DNA of 64,000 bases, from NCBI RefSeq assembly GCF_000379105.1, contig NZ_KB900609.1, positions 2,285,934 through 2,349,933 on the forward strand, written 5' to 3'. A program made the translations under genes and the position numbers. Source of the DNA: Methylobacterium sp. WSM2598 (GTDB lineage Bacteria; Pseudomonadota; Alphaproteobacteria; Rhizobiales; Beijerinckiaceae). The notes beneath the pieces were generated by a model. It had not been told where the DNA came from, ran no database searches, and was given only the letters and a program-made list of their open reading frames with translations. Shown in pieces: positions 34,932 to 44,235 of the stretch. Position 1 is the first letter of the stretch. Every line of letters begins with the position of its first letter.

Positions 34932-36224
34932 ATGACGATGTCCTGGAAGGCATGGCTCTCGCGCGCCGCCGTCGCGGGCGGGCTCGCGCTCGGCACGGTG
35001 GCGTCCACCGCCGCGTTCGCGCAGGAGACGATAAAGGTCGGCATCCTGCACTCGCTCTCGGGCACGATGGCCATCTCCGAGACGACCCTCAAGGACGTCA
35101 TGCTCATGCTGATCGATGAGCAGAACAAGAAGGGCGGCGTGCTGGGAAAGAAGCTCGAAGCGGTCGTGGTCGACCCGGCCTCGAACTGGCCGCTCTTCGC
35201 CGAGAAGGCGCGCGAGCTGATCTCGAAGGACAAGGTATCGGCGGTGTTCGGCTGCTGGACCAGCGTGTCGCGCAAGTCGGTCCTTCCGGTCTTCAAGGAG
35301 TTGAACTCGGTCCTGTTCTACCCCGTGCAGTACGAGGGTGAGGAGAGCGAGCGCAACGTGTTCTACACGGGCGCCGCCCCGAACCAGCAGGCGATCCCGG
35401 CCGTCGACTACCTGATGAAGGAGGAGAAGGTTCAGCGCTGGGTGCTGGAGGGCACGGACTACGTCTACCCGCGCACGACCAACAAGATCCTCGAAGCCTA
35501 CCTCAAGTCGAAGGGCGTGAAGCCCGAGGACATCTCGATCAACTACACCCCGTTCGGTCAGTCCGACTGGCAGACCCGGGTCGCCGCGATCAAGGCCTTC
35601 GGCTCGGCCGGCAAGAAGACGGCGGTGGTCTCGACGATCAACGGCGACGCGAACGTGCCGTTCTACAAGGAGCTGGCCAACCAGGGCATCAAGGCGACCG
35701 ACATCCCGGTGGTGGCCTTCTCGGTCGGCGAGGAGGAGCTGGCGGGCATCGACACCAAGCCGCTGCTCGGCCACCTCGCGGCCTGGAACTACTTCGAGTC
35801 GATCGACACGCCGGACAACAAGGCGTTCATCGCCAAGTGGAAGGAATTCACCAAGAACCCGAAGCGGGTGACCAACGACCCGATGGAAGCCCACTACATC
35901 GGCTTCAACATGTGGGTGAAGGCGGTCGAGAAGGCCGGCTCGGTCGATCCGGACAAGGTGATCGCGGCGCTGCCCGGCACCAAGCAGGCCAACCTGACCG
36001 GCGGCACGTCGGAGATGCTGCCGAACCACCACATCACCAAGCCGGTCTTCATCGGCGAGATCAAGGGCGACGGCCAGTTCGACGTGGTGTGGAAGACGGA
36101 CGGCCTGGTCCCGGGCGATGCGTGGTCGAAGGAGCTCGACGGCTCCAAGGATCTCGAGGCCGACTGGGTGAAGCTCAATTGCGGCAACTACAACACCAAG
36201 ACCAAGAAGTGCGGCGGCGCGTGA
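34932..36224 (+). CDS. urtA: Urea ABC transporter substrate-binding protein
   Basis: Periplasmic urea-binding protein of the HAAT family, 430 residues. A signal peptide (MTMSWKAWLSRAAVAGGLALGTVASTAAFAQ) is followed by ETIKVGILHSLSGTMAISETTLKDVMLMLIDEQNKKGGVLGKKLE, VSAVFGCWTSVSRKSVLPVF, NSVLFYPVQYEGEESERNVFYTGAAPNQQAIPAVDYL and YVYPRTTNKILEAYL, all diagnostic of UrtA versus branched-chain amino-acid receptors. The ATG at 34938 (MSWKAW) is an alternative start. It is the first gene of urtABCDE behind a sigma-54 promoter. Confidence 0.96.
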   Translation: MTMSWKAWLSRAAVAGGLALGTVASTAAFAQETIKVGILHSLSGTMAISETTLKDVMLMLIDEQNKKGGVLGKKLEAVVVDPASNWPLFAEKARELISKDKVSAVFGCWTSVSRKSVLPVFKELNSVLFYPVQYEGEESERNVFYTGAAPNQQAIPAVDYLMKEEKVQRWVLEGTDYVYPRTTNKILEAYLKSKGVKPEDISINYTPFGQSDWQTRVAAIKAFGSAGKKTAVVSTINGDANVPFYKELANQGIKATDIPVVAFSVGEEELAGIDTKPLLGHLAAWNYFESIDTPDNKAFIAKWKEFTKNPKRVTNDPMEAHYIGFNMWVKAVEKAGSVDPDKVIAALPGTKQANLTGGTSEMLPNHHITKPVFIGEIKGDGQFDVVWKTDGLVPGDAWSKELDGSKDLEADWVKLNCGNYNTKTKKCGGA

Positions 36225-36423
36225 GCCGCCCTTCCCCGGCGGCTTCGCCTCGGGCGGGTCCGCCGGGCTCCCGTTCCCCCACCGTCGCGCGCCGGGCCGG
36301 GGGCCGGCCCGGCGCGTGATGCGCAATCCCCCCGCGCCGCGCGGCGCGGGCCCCCTCCGCCGCGCGGGGAGGGATCTCGCGCCTGATCCGCGGCGCGGCC
36401 CGGTTCAACGATCGGAACACCGA

Positions 36424-38067
36424 ATGCGTCGCTGGCTCACCCTCGTCCTGACCCTCGTCGTCCTCGCCGCCGCCCTGCCGGCCGCGCACGCCCAGGCCCA
36501 GGCCCAGGCCCAGGCCCAAGCGCCGGCGCCGGCGCCGGCGCCGGCGCCGGCGGAGGCCGCCTACGCCCGGCTCGCGAGCGACAGCTACGCCGAGATCGAG
36601 GCCGGCATCGCCGCGCTCGCCGCGAGCGGCGACGCGCGGGCCGGCCTCGTCCTCGGCGCGCTCGCCGACGGAAGGCTCCTGTACCGCCCCGAGGACCGGG
36701 CCCTGGCGATCCGGGACGGCGCCGCGCTGACGCTCGCCCGCACGGGCGCCGCGGTGCCGGGCGCGGAGGGGTTCAGGCCCGTGCGCGTCAACAACCGGGT
36801 GCGCCGCGCCATCGACGCCGCGCAGGGCACCCTCAACCTGGTCGCGCCCGAGGCCGGCCGGCGCCGCGCCGCCGCGGACGCGGTGTTCAAGGCGCGCGAC
36901 GTCGCCGCCCTGCCGGCCCTCGACGCGGCGCTCGCCCGCGAGAGCGATGCGGGCGTGCGGCGCGCCCTGGAGGAGGCCCGCGCCGCCGCCCTCCTCGCCA
37001 AGCCCGACGCGAGCGAGGCCCAGCGCGTCGCCGCCGTGGCGGTGCTCCAGGCCCGCGGCGACGGCGACGCGCTCGCGATCCTGCGCGGCCTGCCGGCGGA
37101 CGCGCCGGCCGCCCTGCGCGAGGCCGGCGCCAAGGCGGTCGCCGGCATCGCGTTCCGCCTCGCCATCCTGGCGAACCTCCAGAACGCCTGGTACGGCATC
37201 TCCCTCGGCTCGGTGCTGCTGCTCGCGGCGATCGGGCTCGCCATCACCTTCGGGGTCATGGGCGTCATCAACATGGCGCATGGCGAGATGGTGATGCTCG
37301 GCGCCTACACGACCTTCCTGGTGCAGGAGGTGATCCGCCAGCGGGCGCCCGGCCTGTTCGACTGGTCGCTGCCGATCGCCATCCCGCTCGCCTTCCTGGT
37401 GGCGGGCGCGGTCGGCATCGTGATCGAGCGGGGCATCATCCGCTTCCTGTACGGCAGGCCGCTCGAGACGCTGCTCGCGACCTGGGGCGTCAGCCTGATC
37501 CTGCAGCAGGGGGTCCGCTCGCTGTTCGGGCCGACCAACCGCGAGGTCGGGGCGCCGTCCTACATGTCCGGCGCCGTCGACGTGTTCGGCCTCGCGATCA
37601 CCTGGGGGCGGCTCTGGATCGTGGTCTTCGCGCTCGCCGTCTTCGTCGGGCTCAACCTGATCCTCAAGGCGACCTCCTTCGGCCTGAAGACCCGGGCGGT
37701 GACGCAGAACCGGCGCATGGCTGCCGCCATGGGCATCCGCACGCCCTGGATCGACGCCTTCACCTTCGGGCTGGGCTCGGGCATCGCCGGCATCGCGGGC
37801 GTGGCGCTGTCGCAGATCGACAACGTCTCGCCCAACCTCGGCCAGAGCTACATCATCGATTCCTTCCTGGTCGTGGTGTTCGGCGGCGTCGGCAATCTCT
37901 GGGGCACGCTCGTCGCGGCCCTGACCCTCGGCGCCGCGAACAAGTTCCTGGAGCCCTACGCGGGGGCGGTGCTCGGCAAGATCCTGCTCCTGATCTTCAT
38001 CGTGTTGTTCATCCAGAAGCGCCCGCGCGGCCTGTTCGCGCTGAAGGGCCGGGCGGTGGAGGCGTGA
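36424..38067 (+). CDS. urtB: Urea ABC transporter permease UrtB
   Basis: A 547-residue permease of the LivH type with the UrtB-specific N-terminal periplasmic region. A signal sequence (MRRWLTLVLTLVVLAAALPAAHA) precedes a repetitive AQAQ/APAP linker and a HEAT-like helical domain of about 230 residues. The membrane part starts at ILANLQNAWYGISLGSVLLLAAIGLAITFGVMGVINMAHGEMVMLGAYTTFLVQE and includes LYGRPLETLLATWGVSLILQQGVRSLFGPTNREV and VVVFGGVGNLWGTLVAALTLG. ATG 36424 begins the signal peptide. The 199-bp urtA-urtB gap contains no gene. urtC overlaps or follows within a few bases. Confidence 0.95.
   Translation: MRRWLTLVLTLVVLAAALPAAHAQAQAQAQAQAPAPAPAPAPAEAAYARLASDSYAEIEAGIAALAASGDARAGLVLGALADGRLLYRPEDRALAIRDGAALTLARTGAAVPGAEGFRPVRVNNRVRRAIDAAQGTLNLVAPEAGRRRAAADAVFKARDVAALPALDAALARESDAGVRRALEEARAAALLAKPDASEAQRVAAVAVLQARGDGDALAILRGLPADAPAALREAGAKAVAGIAFRLAILANLQNAWYGISLGSVLLLAAIGLAITFGVMGVINMAHGEMVMLGAYTTFLVQEVIRQRAPGLFDWSLPIAIPLAFLVAGAVGIVIERGIIRFLYGRPLETLLATWGVSLILQQGVRSLFGPTNREVGAPSYMSGAVDVFGLAITWGRLWIVVFALAVFVGLNLILKATSFGLKTRAVTQNRRMAAAMGIRTPWIDAFTFGLGSGIAGIAGVALSQIDNVSPNLGQSYIIDSFLVVVFGGVGNLWGTLVAALTLGAANKFLEPYAGAVLGKILLLIFIVLFIQKRPRGLFALKGRAVEA
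36491..36550 (+). repeat. Hexanucleotide microsatellite in urtB
   Basis: Four CCCAGG units plus one CCCAAG are followed by five CGCCGG units, all in frame. They encode alternating Ala-Gln and then Ala-Pro dipeptides in the linker behind the signal peptide. Changes in copy number would alter linker length only. Confidence 0.92.
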
Positions 38068-39218
38068 GCATGACCCTGATCGACCGGAAGGGCTGGGTCT
38101 TCCTCGCCGTCCTCCTCGCCTTCGCGGTGGCGGTGCCGGTCCTCAACCTCGCGACCGCCGAGGGCTCGGCGGCGAACGTGCCCACCTACGCGGTCTCGCT
38201 GATGGGCAAGTACCTCTGCTACGCGATCCTGGCGCTCAGCCTCGACCTCGTCTGGGGCTATTGCGGCATCCTGTCCCTCGGCCACGGCGCCTTCTTCGCC
38301 CTCGGCGGCTACGCGATGGGCATGTACCTGATGCGCCAGATCGGCCCGCGCGGCGTCTACGGCCACCCGATCCTGCCCGACTTCATGGTCTTCCTGAACT
38401 GGAAGGACCTGCCCTGGTACTGGCACGGCTTCGACTGGTTCCCCTTCGCGGCGCTGATGGTGCTGCTGGTGCCGGGCCTGCTCGCCTTCGTGTTCGGCTG
38501 GCTCGCCTTCCGCTCGCGGGTGACCGGGGTCTACCTGTCGATCATCACCCAGGCGATGACCTTCGCGCTGATGCTCGCCTTCTTCCGCAACGACATGGGC
38601 CTCGGCGGCAATAACGGGCTCACCGACTTCAAGGACATCCTGGGCTTCAACGTGCAGGCGCAGGGGACCCGGGTGACGCTGTTCGTCCTCACCGCCGCCG
38701 CCCTGGCGCTCGCCTACCTGGTCGCCCGCGTCATGACGACCTCCGCCTACGGCAAGGTGCTGATCGCGATCCGCGACGCGGAATCGCGCACGCGCTTCCT
38801 CGGCTACCGCACGGCCCACTTCAAGGTCCTGGCCTTCACGGTCTCGGCCATGATGGCGGGCGTGGCCGGCGCCCTCTACGTGCCGCAGGTCGGCATCATC
38901 AACCCGTCCGAGTTCACGCCGGCCAACTCCATCGAGGCGGTGATCTGGGTCGCGGTCGGCGGCCGCGGCACCCTGGTCGGGGCCGCCCTCGGCGGCGTCC
39001 TCGTCAACTACGCCAAGACGCTCCTCACCGGCGCGATGCCGGACGCCTGGCTGTTCATGCTCGGCGCCCTCTTCGTCGTCGTCACCCTGTTCCTGCCGCG
39101 CGGCATCGTGGGCACGCTCGTCGAGCGGCTCGGGAGCCGGCGCGCGCGGGCGACCCTGCCCGGGCCGGCGCCGGGGGAGGTCGAGCCGGCCCTCGCCGAG
39201 GAAGGACGCGGCTCATGA
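38064..39218 (+). CDS. urtC: Urea ABC transporter permease UrtC
   Basis: LivM-type permease, 384 residues, with about ten helices. Recognisable segments are LSLDLVWGYCGILSLGHGAFFALGGYAMGMYLMRQIG, DFMVFLNWKDLPWYWHGF, GVYLSIITQAMTFALMLAFFRNDMGLGGNNGLTDFKDILGF and VAVGGRGTLVGAALGGVLVNYAKTLL. The start is GTG 38064 overlapping the urtB TGA, or ATG 38070 (MTLIDRKGW). The C-terminal tail is hydrophilic (GEVEPALAEEGRGS). It overlaps urtD by ATGA. Confidence 0.95.
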   Translation: MSMTLIDRKGWVFLAVLLAFAVAVPVLNLATAEGSAANVPTYAVSLMGKYLCYAILALSLDLVWGYCGILSLGHGAFFALGGYAMGMYLMRQIGPRGVYGHPILPDFMVFLNWKDLPWYWHGFDWFPFAALMVLLVPGLLAFVFGWLAFRSRVTGVYLSIITQAMTFALMLAFFRNDMGLGGNNGLTDFKDILGFNVQAQGTRVTLFVLTAAALALAYLVARVMTTSAYGKVLIAIRDAESRTRFLGYRTAHFKVLAFTVSAMMAGVAGALYVPQVGIINPSEFTPANSIEAVIWVAVGGRGTLVGAALGGVLVNYAKTLLTGAMPDAWLFMLGALFVVVTLFLPRGIVGTLVERLGSRRARATLPGPAPGEVEPALAEEGRGS

Positions 39219-40009
39219 GCGCGGCGATCGCCCTCGACCCCCCGGCGGGTCCCGCCCAGGAGCGGCGCCTCACCAGCACGCTCCTCTACGTCGATGACAT
39301 CCGGGTCACGTTCGACGGCTACCGCGCCCTGCGCGGCCTGTCGCTGACCCTGATGCCCGGCGAGATGCGCGCCATCATCGGCCCGAACGGGGCCGGCAAG
39401 ACCACCATGATGGATTGCATCACCGGCAAGACGCGGCCGGATTCCGGCACCGTCATGTTCGACGGCGTGCACGACCTCACCCGCATGGACGAGGCGGACA
39501 TCGCCGAACTCGGCATCGGCCGGAAGTTCCAGAAGCCGACCGTGTTCGAGAGCCACAGCGTGGCGGACAACATCCTGCTCGCCCTCAAGGGGCCGCGCGG
39601 CGCCACCGCCTCGCTGTTCGGCTGGCGCAACCGGGTCGAGGCGGAGCGCATCGACGCGATCCTCGGCACGACCGGCCTGCTGGCGCACCGGGCGCGGCCG
39701 GCCGCCGACCTCTCCCACGGCCAGAAGCAGTGGCTGGAGATCGGCATGCTGCTGGCGCAGGACCCGAAGCTGCTCCTCGTGGACGAGCCGGTGGCCGGCA
39801 TGACCGACGCGGAGACCGAGGCGACCGCCGCGCTGCTGCGGCGCATCGCCCGCGACCACGCGGTGATCGTGGTCGAGCACGACATGCACTTCGTGCGCGC
39901 CCTCGGCTGCCGCGTCACCTGCCTGCACGAGGGCGCGGTGCTGGCCGAGGGCTCGATCGATTCCGTCTCGGCCGACCCGCGGGTGGTCGAGGTCTATCTC
40001 GGCCGCTGA
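39215..40009 (+). CDS. urtD: Urea ABC transporter ATP-binding protein UrtD
   Basis: LivG-type ATPase, 264 residues. Walker A is IIGPNGAGKTTMMD, the signature is ADLSHGQKQWLEIGMLLAQDP, Walker B is LLLVDEPVAGM, and the switch His is in VIVVEHDMHFVRALG. The LSHGQKQWLEI form (rather than LSGGQQ) is typical of UrtD. The N-terminus has about 25 extra residues before the ATPase domain. It powers urea import together with UrtE on the cytoplasmic face. Confidence 0.95.
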   Translation: MSAAIALDPPAGPAQERRLTSTLLYVDDIRVTFDGYRALRGLSLTLMPGEMRAIIGPNGAGKTTMMDCITGKTRPDSGTVMFDGVHDLTRMDEADIAELGIGRKFQKPTVFESHSVADNILLALKGPRGATASLFGWRNRVEAERIDAILGTTGLLAHRARPAADLSHGQKQWLEIGMLLAQDPKLLLVDEPVAGMTDAETEATAALLRRIARDHAVIVVEHDMHFVRALGCRVTCLHEGAVLAEGSIDSVSADPRVVEVYLGR

Positions 40010-40023
40010 GGGGGTCCGGCAGC

Positions 40024-40719
40024 ATGCTCACCGTCGAGGCGATCGACCTGCATTACGGCGCGGCGCAGGCCCTGCGCGGCGTCTCCCTCACCGCCGAGGT
40101 CGGCAAGGTGACGGCCGTGCTCGGCCGCAACGGCGTCGGAAAGACCTCGCTGATGCGCGCCATCGTGGGCCAGCAGCCGGTCTCGAAGGGCGCGGTGCGG
40201 CTGGCCGGCGAGGAGATCAGCCGGCTTCCCCCCTACGATCGCGCGCGCCGGGGCGTCGCCTTCGTGCCCCAGGGCCGCGAGATCTTCCCGCTGCTCACCG
40301 TCAAGGAGAACCTGGAGACCGGGTTCGCGCCCTTGACGCGCCGCGACCGCTACGTGCCGGCGGAGATCTACGACCTGTTCCCGGTGCTGAAGGACATGCT
40401 CTGGCGCCGCGGCGGCGACCTCTCCGGCGGCCAGCAGCAGCAGCTCGCGATCGGTCGGGCCCTGGTGACCCGCCCACGCCTCCTCGTCCTCGACGAGCCC
40501 ACCGAGGGCATCCAGCCCTCGATCATCAAGGATATCGGCCGGGCGATCGACTACCTGCGCGGCAAGGGCGAGATGGCGATCGTCCTCGTCGAGCAGTATT
40601 TCGAGTGGGCGCGCGACCTGTGCGACAGTTACGCCGTGATGGATCGCGGGCAGGTGGTGGAGGCCGGGCCGAGATCCGAGATGGTCGAGGCGCAGGTGCG
40701 GCGCTGGCTGTCGGTGTGA
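40024..40719 (+). CDS. urtE: Urea ABC transporter ATP-binding protein UrtE
   Basis: LivF-type ATPase, 231 residues, starting MLTVEAIDLHYGAAQALRGVSL. Walker A is VLGRNGVGKTSLM, the signature is GGDLSGGQQQQLAIGRALVTRP, Walker B is LLVLDEPTEGIQPSI, and the switch His position reads VLVEQYFEWA, the usual LivF/UrtE replacement. The upstream frame from 39415 is a shadow of urtD. No urease genes follow; a convergent hypothetical gene starts its 3' end 34 bp downstream. Confidence 0.95.
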   Translation: MLTVEAIDLHYGAAQALRGVSLTAEVGKVTAVLGRNGVGKTSLMRAIVGQQPVSKGAVRLAGEEISRLPPYDRARRGVAFVPQGREIFPLLTVKENLETGFAPLTRRDRYVPAEIYDLFPVLKDMLWRRGGDLSGGQQQQLAIGRALVTRPRLLVLDEPTEGIQPSIIKDIGRAIDYLRGKGEMAIVLVEQYFEWARDLCDSYAVMDRGQVVEAGPRSEMVEAQVRRWLSV

Positions 40720-40727
40720 GCCGCCGC

Positions 40728-40752
40728 CGCGGCGCGCCCGCGGGGCGCCGCG
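40728..40752. terminator. Bidirectional hairpin between urtE and the convergent gene
   Basis: CGCGGCGC and GCGCCGCG pair over 8 bp with a 9-base loop, filling the gap between two convergent stop codons. No T-run follows on either side, so termination strength is uncertain. Confidence 0.45.
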
Positions 40753-41499
40753 CTACTGCCCGATCCAGACTTCCAGCACGTTCGGCCTGATGATCGCCAG
40801 CGGGACCGCCCTGACGGTCCTGGGGACGATCCCGCTCTGATTGAGGGCGGCGGCGAGCGCCTCGGCGGCGGGCTTGGCGGCGGGGTCGCCGTAGCGCACC
40901 TCGGCGAGGGTCGCGGCGGCCGCGACCCGCTCGCCGCCGGCACCGGCCCCCTGCACGGCCCAGCCCTGGGCCGCCAGGGCGTTGGCGAGGGCCGCGATGG
41001 CGGGCCGCGGGAAGCCCGCGAACTGGATGTAGACTTGGTACTTCGCCCTGGCCTCGGCGGCCGGACCGGCCGGCGCCGCCGTCGCGCCGGCCGGCTTCGC
41101 AGGTGCCGGCGTGCCGGCCGGCGGCGCGGCTTGCGCCTGCGAGGCGGCGGCGTCGGCGGCGATGCGGCAGGGTAGCCAGAAATACACGACGCAGGCGAGC
41201 CGCTCATTCTCGGGCCGGGACCGGCTCCACACGAAGAGCGGCAGCCACGCGACGATCAGCAGCGCGATGAACCAGCCCGAAGCGCGCTGCGCGATCGGCT
41301 CGCTGAGGAATCTCACCAGCAGAAAGAGCACGACCCCGACCGCGAGGACGTAGACGACGGCGGGAATCGCGCTCTCGAGCCGCGTCCCGAACTGCTCGAT
41401 GAGCGCCACCGCGGCGAAGCAGGCGATTGCCGAGGCGAGAATCGCACCCTGAGTGGGGTATTGCTTGGCGAAATCCCGGAGATATTCGACAGGGTTCAT
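40753..41499 (-). CDS. Membrane protein of unknown function with a C-terminal LytR_C/SPOR-like domain
   Basis: A 248-residue protein. The N-terminal part has three transmembrane helices (about residues 19-36, 46-66 and 76-92) starting MNPVEYLRDFAKQYPTQGAI. A short cysteine-containing segment (LACVVYFWLPCRIA) and an Ala/Pro-rich linker follow. The C-terminal domain has KYQVYIQFAGFPRPAIAALANALAAQGWAV and VRYGDPAAKPAAEALAAALNQSG, resembling small alpha/beta peptidoglycan-binding-like domains; this is inference from pattern. The start is ATG 41499. I do not recognise a named family. Confidence 0.65.
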   Translation of the reverse strand: MNPVEYLRDFAKQYPTQGAILASAIACFAAVALIEQFGTRLESAIPAVVYVLAVGVVLFLLVRFLSEPIAQRASGWFIALLIVAWLPLFVWSRSRPENERLACVVYFWLPCRIAADAAASQAQAAPPAGTPAPAKPAGATAAPAGPAAEARAKYQVYIQFAGFPRPAIAALANALAAQGWAVQGAGAGGERVAAAATLAEVRYGDPAAKPAAEALAAALNQSGIVPRTVRAVPLAIIRPNVLEVWIGQ

Positions 41500-41643
41500 C
41501 CCGCAGCCCCGGCTTTTGGATGAAGTCACACTGGATTGACTGTTTCCGGGGGGAGTGTCAACGGAGTCTCGGCGGGCGCTCCGTCCCGATCTTGGCGGCG
41601 CCGGCCGGGCGGCCGAACGCCGCGGGCGTCGTGGCCGGTCTGC

Positions 41644-41672
41644 TTGCATTTTTCGCGCGGTGGGACTATCTC
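41644..41672 (+). promoter_or_regulatory. Candidate sigma-70 promoter of the rimP-nusA-infB operon
   Basis: TTGCAT, a 17-bp spacer and TATCTC give a reasonable housekeeping promoter. The expected start near 41679 leaves a leader of about 135 bases before the rimP ATG. Confidence 0.5.
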
Positions 41673-41715
41673 TCCGCCATCAGTTCTGTTCGCGGTCGAT
41701 GAGGCTGCGGTGCGG

Positions 41716-41745
41716 GAGTGGGCCCCTCGGGACCCGCTCTTTTTT
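41716..41745 (+). terminator. Intrinsic terminator/attenuator in the rimP operon leader
   Basis: GAGTGGG (41716-41722) pairs with CCCGCTC (41733-41739), including one G-T pair and a 10-base loop, and is followed immediately by TTTTTT. It lies about 40 bases after the predicted transcription start and 68 bases before the rimP ATG, so it would terminate before the operon unless read through. Confidence 0.65.
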
Positions 41746-41813
41746 ATTGCCGCGGCCTCGGGCGAGCGCGAGCGGAACGCCAGCCCTTCCCCGAGGACGC
41801 CCCGGCGAGCACC

Positions 41814-42425
41814 ATGACCGACGCCCCAGACCATCACGCGACCGAGAAGCGGCTCATCACCGAGACCGGCGTCGCCGCCCGCGTGGCGCAGATCGTCGAG
41901 CCCTCGCTCGAAGGGCTCGGCTTCCGCCTCGTGCGGGTGCGGGTCACCGGCCAGAACGGCTGCACGGTCCAGATCATGGCCGAGCGGCCGGACGGCACCA
42001 TGACGGTCGAGGATTGCGAGGCGGTGAGCCGCACCATCTCGCCGCTCCTCGACGTCGACGACCCGATCGGCCGGGCCTATCACCTGGAGATCTCCTCGCC
42101 CGGCATCGACCGGCCGCTGGTGCGCGCCGGCGACTTCGCCCGCTGGGCGGGGCACGAGGCCAAGGTGGAGCTCGCGGTGCCGCTGGAGGGGCGCAAGCGC
42201 TTCCGCGGCCTCATCCGGGCGCCCGAGGGCGCGACCGTGCGCATCGACCTGCCCGACGCGAAGGAGGGGACGCCCGCCTCCTACGAGCTGCGCCTCGCCG
42301 ATATCGGGGAGGCGCACCTCGTGCTCACCGACGACCTCATCCGCGAATCCCTGCGCCGCGGCTCGGCCCCGGCGCAGGACGAGGATGAGGAGGGCGAGGA
42401 CGAGGCGCCCGGCGCGCCCCTCTGA
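41814..42425 (+). CDS. rimP: Ribosome maturation factor RimP
   Basis: Needed for 30S subunit maturation. The 203 residues include [97 protein letters not shown], the RimP N-terminal signature with the conserved [11 protein letters not shown]. An SH3-like C-terminal domain and an acidic tail ([13 protein letters not shown]) follow. ATG 41814 ([12 protein letters not shown]) is preferred; the in-frame upstream codons lie in the leader terminator. It is the first gene of the rimP-nusA-ylxR-infB-rbfA-truB operon. Confidence 0.95.
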   Translation: MTDAPDHHATEKRLITETGVAARVAQIVEPSLEGLGFRLVRVRVTGQNGCTVQIMAERPDGTMTVEDCEAVSRTISPLLDVDDPIGRAYHLEISSPGIDRPLVRAGDFARWAGHEAKVELAVPLEGRKRFRGLIRAPEGATVRIDLPDAKEGTPASYELRLADIGEAHLVLTDDLIRESLRRGSAPAQDEDEEGEDEAPGAPL

Positions 42426-42494
42426 CCGCACCACGCACACGAAACGGCATCCGCGCCGCGAGGCGCCCTCGAATCCAGGGAAGGATCAGCAGCC

Positions 42495-44129
42495 ATGGCC
42501 GTCGTCAGCGCCAACCGACTCGAACTGCTCCAGATCGCCGACGCCGTCGCCCGCGAGAAGGTCATCGACCGGTCCATCGTGATCGGGGCGATGGAGGAGG
42601 CCATCGCCAAGGCCGCCCGCTCGCGCTACGGCGCCGAGACCGACGTCCATGCCGAGATCGACCCCCGCACCGGCGCGCTGCGCCTCTCGCGCCACCTCCT
42701 GGTGGTGGAGCAGGTGGAGAACGATGCCCGCGAGATCGACCTCGAGACCGCCCGCCGGCACAACCCGGCGGCCCAGATCGGCGACGTCATCGCCGACACC
42801 CTGCCGCCCTTCGATTTCGGCCGCGTCGCCGCCCAGTCGGCCAAGCAGGTCATCGTCCAGAAGGTCCGCGACGCCGAGCGCGACCGCCAGTACGAGGAGT
42901 ACAAGGACCGCATCGGCGAGATCGTGAACGGCCTCGTCAAGCGCGTCGAGTACGGCAACACCATCGTGGATCTCGGCCGCGGCGAAGGCATCGTGCGCCG
43001 CGACGAATCGATCCCGCGCGAGACCTTCCGGCCGGGGGACCGCATCCGCGCCTACCTGTTCGACGTGCGCCGCGAGGTGCGCGGGCCGCAGATCTTCCTG
43101 TCCCGCTCGCACCCGCAATTCATGGCGAAGCTCTTCGCCCAGGAGGTGCCCGAGATCTACGACGGCATCGTCGAGGTGAAGGCGGTGGCCCGCGATCCGG
43201 GCTCGCGCGCCAAGATCGCGGTCATCTCGCGCGACTCCTCGATCGACCCGGTCGGCGCCTGCGTCGGCATGCGCGGCTCGCGCGTCCAGGCCGTGGTCGG
43301 CGAGCTGCAGGGCGAGAAGATCGACATCATCCCGTGGTCGCAGGACCAGGCGACCTTCATCGTCAACGCGCTCCAGCCGGCCGAGGTGGTCAAGGTCGTG
43401 CTCGACGAGGAGGCCGACCGCATCGAGGTGGTGGTGCCGGACGACCAGCTCTCGCTGGCGATCGGCCGCCGCGGCCAGAACGTGCGGCTCGCCTCCCAGC
43501 TCACCGGCTGGGACATCGACATCCTGACCGAGGCCGAGGAATCCGAGCGCCGGCAGAAGGAGTTCGTCGAGCGCACCAACACCTTCATGCAGGCGCTCGA
43601 CGTCGACGAGACGGTCGGCCAGCTCCTGGCCGCGGAGGGCTTCCGCTCCGTCGAGGAGATCGCCTACGTCGAGCCGGGCGACATCGCCAACATCCAGGGA
43701 CTCGACGAGGAGACCGGGGCCGAGATCCAGAGCCGGGCCCAGGAATACCTCGCCCGGATCGAGGCCGAGAACGACGCCCGCCGCCGCGAACTCGGCGTCG
43801 AGGACGAGCTGCGCGAGATCGACGGCATCACCACGCCCATGATGGTGGCGCTCGGCGAGAACGAGGTGCGCACGGTCGAGGACCTGGCGGGATGCGCCAC
43901 CGACGACCTCGTCGGCTACACCGAGGGCCGCGGGCCCGAGGCGGTGCGTCACCCGGGCTACCTCGACGGGTTCGACCTCTCCCGCGCCGAGGCCGAGGCG
44001 ATGATCGTGGCCGCCCGCGTGCGGGCCGGCTGGATCGAGGCCCCGGAGGAGGCGCCCGCCGAGGACGAGCAGGCCGAGCAGGACGAGGCCGAGGCCGAGC
44101 CCGCTCAGGCCGAGGGCCAGCCGACCTGA
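42495..44129 (+). CDS. nusA: Transcription termination/antitermination protein NusA
   Basis: RNA-polymerase-binding factor modulating pausing, termination and antitermination. The 544 residues show the N-terminal RNAP-binding domain ([38 protein letters not shown]), the S1 domain (about 130-200: [45 protein letters not shown]), and two KH domains ([47 protein letters not shown] and [25 protein letters not shown]). Two C-terminal helix-hairpin-helix acidic repeats and an Ala/Glu-rich tail complete it. This is the alphaproteobacterial domain set. As the second gene behind a leader terminator it could autoregulate. Confidence 0.97.
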   Translation: MAVVSANRLELLQIADAVAREKVIDRSIVIGAMEEAIAKAARSRYGAETDVHAEIDPRTGALRLSRHLLVVEQVENDAREIDLETARRHNPAAQIGDVIADTLPPFDFGRVAAQSAKQVIVQKVRDAERDRQYEEYKDRIGEIVNGLVKRVEYGNTIVDLGRGEGIVRRDESIPRETFRPGDRIRAYLFDVRREVRGPQIFLSRSHPQFMAKLFAQEVPEIYDGIVEVKAVARDPGSRAKIAVISRDSSIDPVGACVGMRGSRVQAVVGELQGEKIDIIPWSQDQATFIVNALQPAEVVKVVLDEEADRIEVVVPDDQLSLAIGRRGQNVRLASQLTGWDIDILTEAEESERRQKEFVERTNTFMQALDVDETVGQLLAAEGFRSVEEIAYVEPGDIANIQGLDEETGAEIQSRAQEYLARIEAENDARRRELGVEDELREIDGITTPMMVALGENEVRTVEDLAGCATDDLVGYTEGRGPEAVRHPGYLDGFDLSRAEAEAMIVAARVRAGWIEAPEEAPAEDEQAEQDEAEAEPAQAEGQPT

Positions 44130-44235
44130 TCGGCCGCCGCTGCCGCGCGGCGCCCCGCCTCTCCCGGCAGGGATGGGATCCGTCGCCGCGCCTCCGACGT
44201 TCCCCGATCATCCAAGACCCGCCACTCGTGCCCGC

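Larger units (their letters stand above)
41500..41813. other. 314-bp leader/intergenic region ahead of rimP
   Basis: It lies between the divergent membrane-protein gene and rimP. It holds the candidate promoter at 41644-41672 and the intrinsic terminator at 41716-41745, annotated separately. I searched it for a tRNA (as found ahead of rimP in enterobacteria) and saw none. The 41500-41640 part shows no recognisable feature. Confidence 0.6.

Noticed and set aside
41500..41813. A tRNA gene in the rimP leader, as in enterobacterial metY-rimP
   Set aside because: No T-loop GGTTCGAATCC-like sequence or cloverleaf pairing was found; the structure there is a simple terminator hairpin.
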